Source: Psychrobacter glacincola (GTDB taxonomy: Bacteria > Pseudomonadota > Gammaproteobacteria > Pseudomonadales > Moraxellaceae). Taken from it: a stretch of 64,000 nucleotides of DNA. A program made the position numbers and the translations under genes. Where the stretch lies: NCBI RefSeq assembly GCF_904846215.1, contig NZ_CAJGZK010000011.1:1-64000 (forward strand), written 5' to 3'. How positions within the stretch are numbered: position 1 is the stretch's first letter; the number at the start of each line of letters is the position of its first letter. The notes under the pieces are model-generated. The model did no database searches. It worked only from the letters and a program-made list of their open reading frames with translations, and had not been told where the DNA came from. Positions 61,133 through 64,000 of this stretch are shown here, piece after piece.

Positions 61133-61444
61133 ATGACCAGCAAACGCAGAGAATATACTCGAGAATTTAAGTTAGAAGCCATCAGTTTAGTTATTGATCA
61201 CAAGCGCAAAATAGCAGAAGTAGCAGAGTCTTTAGGGATTGGGGCATCAACCCTAGACAACTGGGTTCGCAAGTATCGTAAAGAGCAGCAAGGCATTGCA
61301 CCAGCTACTGGTTTAGCACTTACCGATGAGCAAAGAGAGCTCCAAGAGCTACGCAAGCAGGTCAAGCGACTGACTATGGAGCGCGACATCTTAAAAAAGG
61401 CTTCCGCTCTGCTAGCCTTGGACAGCCTGAACGGCTATCGCTGA
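61133..61444 (+). CDS. IS3-family OrfA
   Basis: 103 residues with an N-terminal helix-turn-helix (YTREFKLEAISLVIDHKRKI, GASTLDNWVRKYR) and a C-terminal leucine-zipper-like stretch (LRKQVKRLTMERDILKKA). Codons near 61392-61400 contain an A6G slippery site (TTAAAAAAGG) where -1 frameshifting would make the OrfAB transposase. Confidence 0.9.
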   Translation: MTSKRREYTREFKLEAISLVIDHKRKIAEVAESLGIGASTLDNWVRKYRKEQQGIAPATGLALTDEQRELQELRKQVKRLTMERDILKKASALLALDSLNGYR

Positions 61445-61506
61445 TTAAGACTCTAGCAGAGCAAGACAAACGACTGAGCAAGCGTAAGCTATGTAACCTG
61501 TTTGGT

Positions 61507-62316
61507 GTGGTCAGAAGCAGCTATTACTATGGCATACAAGCTAAGCCCATTGATATAGAGCGCGTCAAACTCAAAGCATTGATACGTCAGATATTCAATG
61601 ACTCCAAGCAATCAGCTGGGGCTCGAACCATTGCCGCTATCTTATGGAATGAGCATAACATCAGGCTAACGCGTTACTTAACAGGTAGTCTTATGAAGAG
61701 TATGGGACTCAAGAGCCGTCAGACAAAGACGCATAAGTACAAGCACGCTGACGAGGCGCATAAAACCCATGACAATATCTTAGATCGCAACTTTACTCCA
61801 GATGCGCCTAATCAAGTCTGGACAGGGGATGTGACCTATGTCCGTATTAAAGGCGGCTGGTGTTACCTAGCGGTGGTGTTAGATTTGTTTGCACGGCGCG
61901 TGGTGGGCTTTAGTGTCTCAGACTCACCTAATAGTACTTTGACCGCTAAAGCACTACAGATGGCGTATCAGACGAGACTCAAACCCAGTGGCGTCTTGTT
62001 TCACTCAGATCAAGGCACGCATTACACCAGTAAAGCGTTCGCTGAGTCAGTCACAGATTGCACAGGTATGGTTCAAAGTATGAGCCGAAAGGGTAATTGT
62101 TGGGACAATGCTCCCACTGAACGCTTCTTTAGAAGCTTTAAGACGGAGTGGATGCCAAAGGGCGGTTACGAGGATATTGCTGAAGCTAAAAGCGCCATTA
62201 GTAGTTATATCTGGGGCTATTATCAAACCGTGAGACCGCATACTTTCAACAATTATTTAACACCGATAGAAACAGAGAAACGTTACTTTAATAAAAACCT
62301 CTTATCAGGTGTCTAA
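61507..62316 (+). CDS. IS3-family OrfB transposase (DDE integrase domain)
   Basis: 269 residues from the ATG at 61507. In the -1 frame the coding sequence continues upstream to the slippery site near 61395, so the real product is an OrfAB fusion. The rve-type catalytic core has the first Asp in VWTGDVTYV, the second in FHSDQGTHYTS and the Glu in CWDNAPTERFF. It catalyses transposition of the surrounding 1268 bp element. Confidence 0.9.
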   Translation: MVRSSYYYGIQAKPIDIERVKLKALIRQIFNDSKQSAGARTIAAILWNEHNIRLTRYLTGSLMKSMGLKSRQTKTHKYKHADEAHKTHDNILDRNFTPDAPNQVWTGDVTYVRIKGGWCYLAVVLDLFARRVVGFSVSDSPNSTLTAKALQMAYQTRLKPSGVLFHSDQGTHYTSKAFAESVTDCTGMVQSMSRKGNCWDNAPTERFFRSFKTEWMPKGGYEDIAEAKSAISSYIWGYYQTVRPHTFNNYLTPIETEKRYFNKNLLSGV

Positions 62317-62838
62317 AATTAGTTGACCACTACACCACTCTTTACGTTTGCGTTTAACCCAAGCCCAGACTTGCTCAATAGGGTTTAAATCTGGGCTATA
62401 AGGTGGAAGCCATAAAATGGTATGTTCTGCATCTTCGATAAGCGCTTGTATGTCTTGTCTTTTATGGAAAGTAGCATTATCCATAACAATAACACTGTTC
62501 TCAGGAAGGTTAGGCAAGAGTAACTGACTTACCCAACTATGAAAAACATCACTGTTGACGCTACAATCATAAAGTCCAACAGCAAATAATTGATTGTTAT
62601 AAATTGCCCCTATAGCATTAGTCTGGTTCTTTAACTGCCAATTATACTCACCAAAGCATTTTTGTCCTTTGTTAGAGTAACCGTGAGGCCTGTTATCATG
62701 AGATTTAAAGCCACTTTCATCTAAGAATATAATGGGTCTATTATTTTTCTCAAACTGGTGCAATTGCTCCACAAACAGGCATCTTAGTTCAGCGTCCGCC
62801 TTGGGATGGTTTAATGTCTTTTTTTTGGGTAATACCAA
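62305..62838 (-). CDS. IS630 transposase orfB, C-terminus altered by the IS3 insertion
   Basis: 177 residues with the complete DDE set: FLDESGFKSH, VMDNATFHK and NPIEQVWAWVKRK. The last ~11 residues (after KEW) are encoded by the end of the IS3 element, replacing about 15-20 original residues. The catalytic core is intact, but C-terminal function may be lost. It overlaps orfA in the +1 frame. Confidence 0.85.
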   Translation of the reverse strand: MVLPKKKTLNHPKADAELRCLFVEQLHQFEKNNRPIIFLDESGFKSHDNRPHGYSNKGQKCFGEYNWQLKNQTNAIGAIYNNQLFAVGLYDCSVNSDVFHSWVSQLLLPNLPENSVIVMDNATFHKRQDIQALIEDAEHTILWLPPYSPDLNPIEQVWAWVKRKRKEWCSGQLILDT

Positions 62839-63112
62839 GACGCTTTAATGCTTTAGATATACCTCTATCGCTACAGTTGAAACGTCTGGCGCGCTCATAG
62901 TGATAGTCATCAGGATGTAATTCAACGTCTGCTATGAGTGTTTTATTATCTATTTTGGTTGGTTTAAACTGACGCTCTACACCATCAATGTTTTTACACC
63001 AGATTTGTATGGTGCTGGTGCTTATTTGATACTCCAGAGCAAGTTGACGATAGGTGTGACCGTCTTCTAGTTTCTTTAGTATCATTTCTCGGTAATCTTT
63101 TGAATATGCCAT
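62789..63112 (-). CDS. IS630 orfA (helix-turn-helix domain), copy 2
   Basis: 107 residues, near-identical to the copy at 39533-39844 except for the last residues (QGGR extension) and a few substitutions. The start is the MAYSKDYREMILKKLEDG motif. The A8 slippery run for fusion to orfB is conserved. Confidence 0.85.
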   Translation of the reverse strand: MAYSKDYREMILKKLEDGHTYRQLALEYQISTSTIQIWCKNIDGVERQFKPTKIDNKTLIADVELHPDDYHYERARRFNCSDRGISKALKRLGITQKKDIKPSQGGR

Positions 63113-63310
63113 AATGGTTATTGTATCGGATTTATTGTTCGTTGGCTATATAAATACTAATAAATCAAAATCATGAATTAATAATGCATAGAAATAGATT
63201 TTTCCACTCATTATATTAGAGTGTACAAACCACAAAAAGCGCTGGATTTATGGCAAAAATCGCAACGCCTTAGGTATAAACTTATGAATTAATTTTTAAC
63301 AGTAATATCA

Positions 63311-64000
63311 TCATTTAGGTAATAATTGCAGCAGCTTACCAGCATCGCCATCTTCTAATAACAATACCTCACCATCCACTGCCAATACACTACGGATACG
63401 CTCCTCCATATCATAGCGATAACGCTCAGTAGCTGTATTGTCTTCATCAAAATTAACGACTATCAGTGCTTTGGAGGATAAGCCGCTGATAAGTGCATTT
63501 CCTTGCCACGCTGGAAAATCAGCATGTGTACCAGTCGAATACATACTGATTGATGACGGTGATATCACTGGTGTCCATGTGATTTTCGGTGCTTCAAACT
63601 CAGGACGCGTACTGTGATCAGGGATATCCACACCAGAATAATTGCGACCATTTGATACCAGAGGCCAGCCGTAATTCTTACCTTTTTTAATCAAATTGAA
63701 CTCATCGCCACCACGTGGACCCATTTCATGCGCCCACAACTGCCCTTTACTATCGAATACCATCCCGAGCACATTGCGATGTCCTATGCTCCAAAACTGC
63801 GCAGCGATGTCATTATTATCCGCAAATGGATTGTCCATTGGCATGGAGCCGTCAGCATTTAACCGTATTATTTTGCCCAAATTGACAGTCATGTCTTGAG
63901 CAGGGGTTTTTTCTTGACGCTCGCCTGAGCTAATATACAAATATTGCCCATCAGGAGAAAACAATAAACGATGACTGTAATGCCCTTGCCCGTCTATCTT
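63311..64000 (-). CDS. PQQ-dependent sugar dehydrogenase (Gdh-B/YliI type), C-terminal part
   Basis: The frame is open at the window edge, so only the last ~229 residues are visible. Features of the soluble glucose dehydrogenase beta-propeller are LGKIIRLNADGSMP, FWSIGHRNVLGM, LWAHEMGPRGGDEFNLIKKGKNYGWP and ERIRSVLAVDGEVLLLED. Such periplasmic enzymes oxidise aldose sugars with pyrroloquinoline quinone and Ca2+. The GHRN and GPRGGDE segments are the known cofactor/Ca2+ region. The signal peptide is outside the window. Confidence 0.9.
   Translation of the reverse strand, partial: KIDGQGHYSHRLLFSPDGQYLYISSGERQEKTPAQDMTVNLGKIIRLNADGSMPMDNPFADNNDIAAQFWSIGHRNVLGMVFDSKGQLWAHEMGPRGGDEFNLIKKGKNYGWPLVSNGRNYSGVDIPDHSTRPEFEAPKITWTPVISPSSISMYSTGTHADFPAWQGNALISGLSSKALIVVNFDEDNTATERYRYDMEERIRSVLAVDGEVLLLEDGDAGKLLQLLPK

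Larger units (their letters stand above)
61067..62334 (+). mobile_element. Complete IS3-family element
   Basis: 1268 bp. The ends are TGTAGTGGCATAATTAAATT and (inverted) TGTAGTGGTCAACTAATTTT, with a 3 bp target duplication CCA at 61064-61066 and 62335-62337. It contains orfA and orfB overlapping by -1 frameshift. Its ends and ORFs are intact, so it is probably active. Confidence 0.93.
60992..63148 (-). mobile_element. IS630-family element, copy 2, interrupted by an IS3 element
   Basis: The ends are TAGTCAACGAAC and GTTCGTTGGCTA with flanking TA duplications (60990-60991 and 63149-63150). The IS3 element at 61067-62334 is inserted near the left end. Removing it and one 3 bp duplication leaves 886 bp, the same as copy 1 without its own insert. 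Confidence 0.93.

Overview
The window looks like chromosome of a Psychrobacter-type bacterium (Moraxellaceae, Gammaproteobacteria). I infer this from moderate-to-low GC, a fused RNase HI-DNA polymerase III epsilon gene, a MesX/MesD methionine synthase pair as known from Acinetobacter, a secreted polyesterase that closely resembles the cold-active Moraxella lipase 1, and a dense family of short intergenic repeats. I see no rRNA, tRNA, CRISPR array, prophage or replication origin.

Layout. 0-9.5 kb: an IS fragment, a 50-residue lipoprotein, a catalytic/inactive M16 protease pair, an M15 peptidase with a poly-Asn linker, RodA, two tandem metallo-beta-lactamase-like proteins and the PETase-like hydrolase. 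10-13 kb: iron alcohol dehydrogenase, SMP-30-type lactonase, hotdog thioesterase and a TauE/SafE exporter. 14-17 kb: a folate-independent methionine synthase operon (mesX, mesD, flavin reductase) with a perfect MetR-type box upstream. 17.5-22.8 kb: a histidine kinase/double-receiver regulator pair, two decayed IS3 pieces and an orphan NADAR-type antitoxin. 23-27 kb: ChrA, an acidic protein, an AtoE remnant and a single-chain triple RidA protein. 27-33.2 kb: HupE-type nickel permease and the urease cluster ureD-A-B-C-E-F-G, all on the minus strand. 33.7-38.7 kb: a GST-like protein, a GDSL autotransporter esterase, a SotB-like efflux protein and ArfB. 39-46 kb: a disrupted IS630 copy, then an acyl-CoA dehydrogenase/oxidoreductase/SDR/SDR cluster divergent from an AraC/DJ-1 regulator. 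46-59 kb: LD-carboxypeptidase, small membrane and lipoproteins, rnhA-dnaQ, a FimL-like protein, NudC, an RnfB-like ferredoxin, Nth, a frameshifted phosphatase, MetK, a DUF3144 protein and a Kazal-like lipoprotein. 59-64 kb: BCCT transporter, an IS630 copy interrupted by an IS3 element, and the end of a PQQ-dependent sugar dehydrogenase.

The most striking non-genic content is mobile. About 13 copies of a ~140 bp hairpin element begin TATAG and end CTATA, like the ends of the local IS630 element. Their stem arms differ between copies but stay complementary within each copy. A second family has two copies of exactly 170 bp with TA target duplications, and one is nested inside a hairpin element. 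The two IS630 copies reduce to the same 886 bp once their insertions are subtracted.

The most interesting proteins are the PETase-like hydrolase (complete triad plus the extra active-site disulfide), the triple RidA that encodes a whole trimer in one chain, and the MesX/MesD operon. All family names come from motif recognition; no database search was possible.
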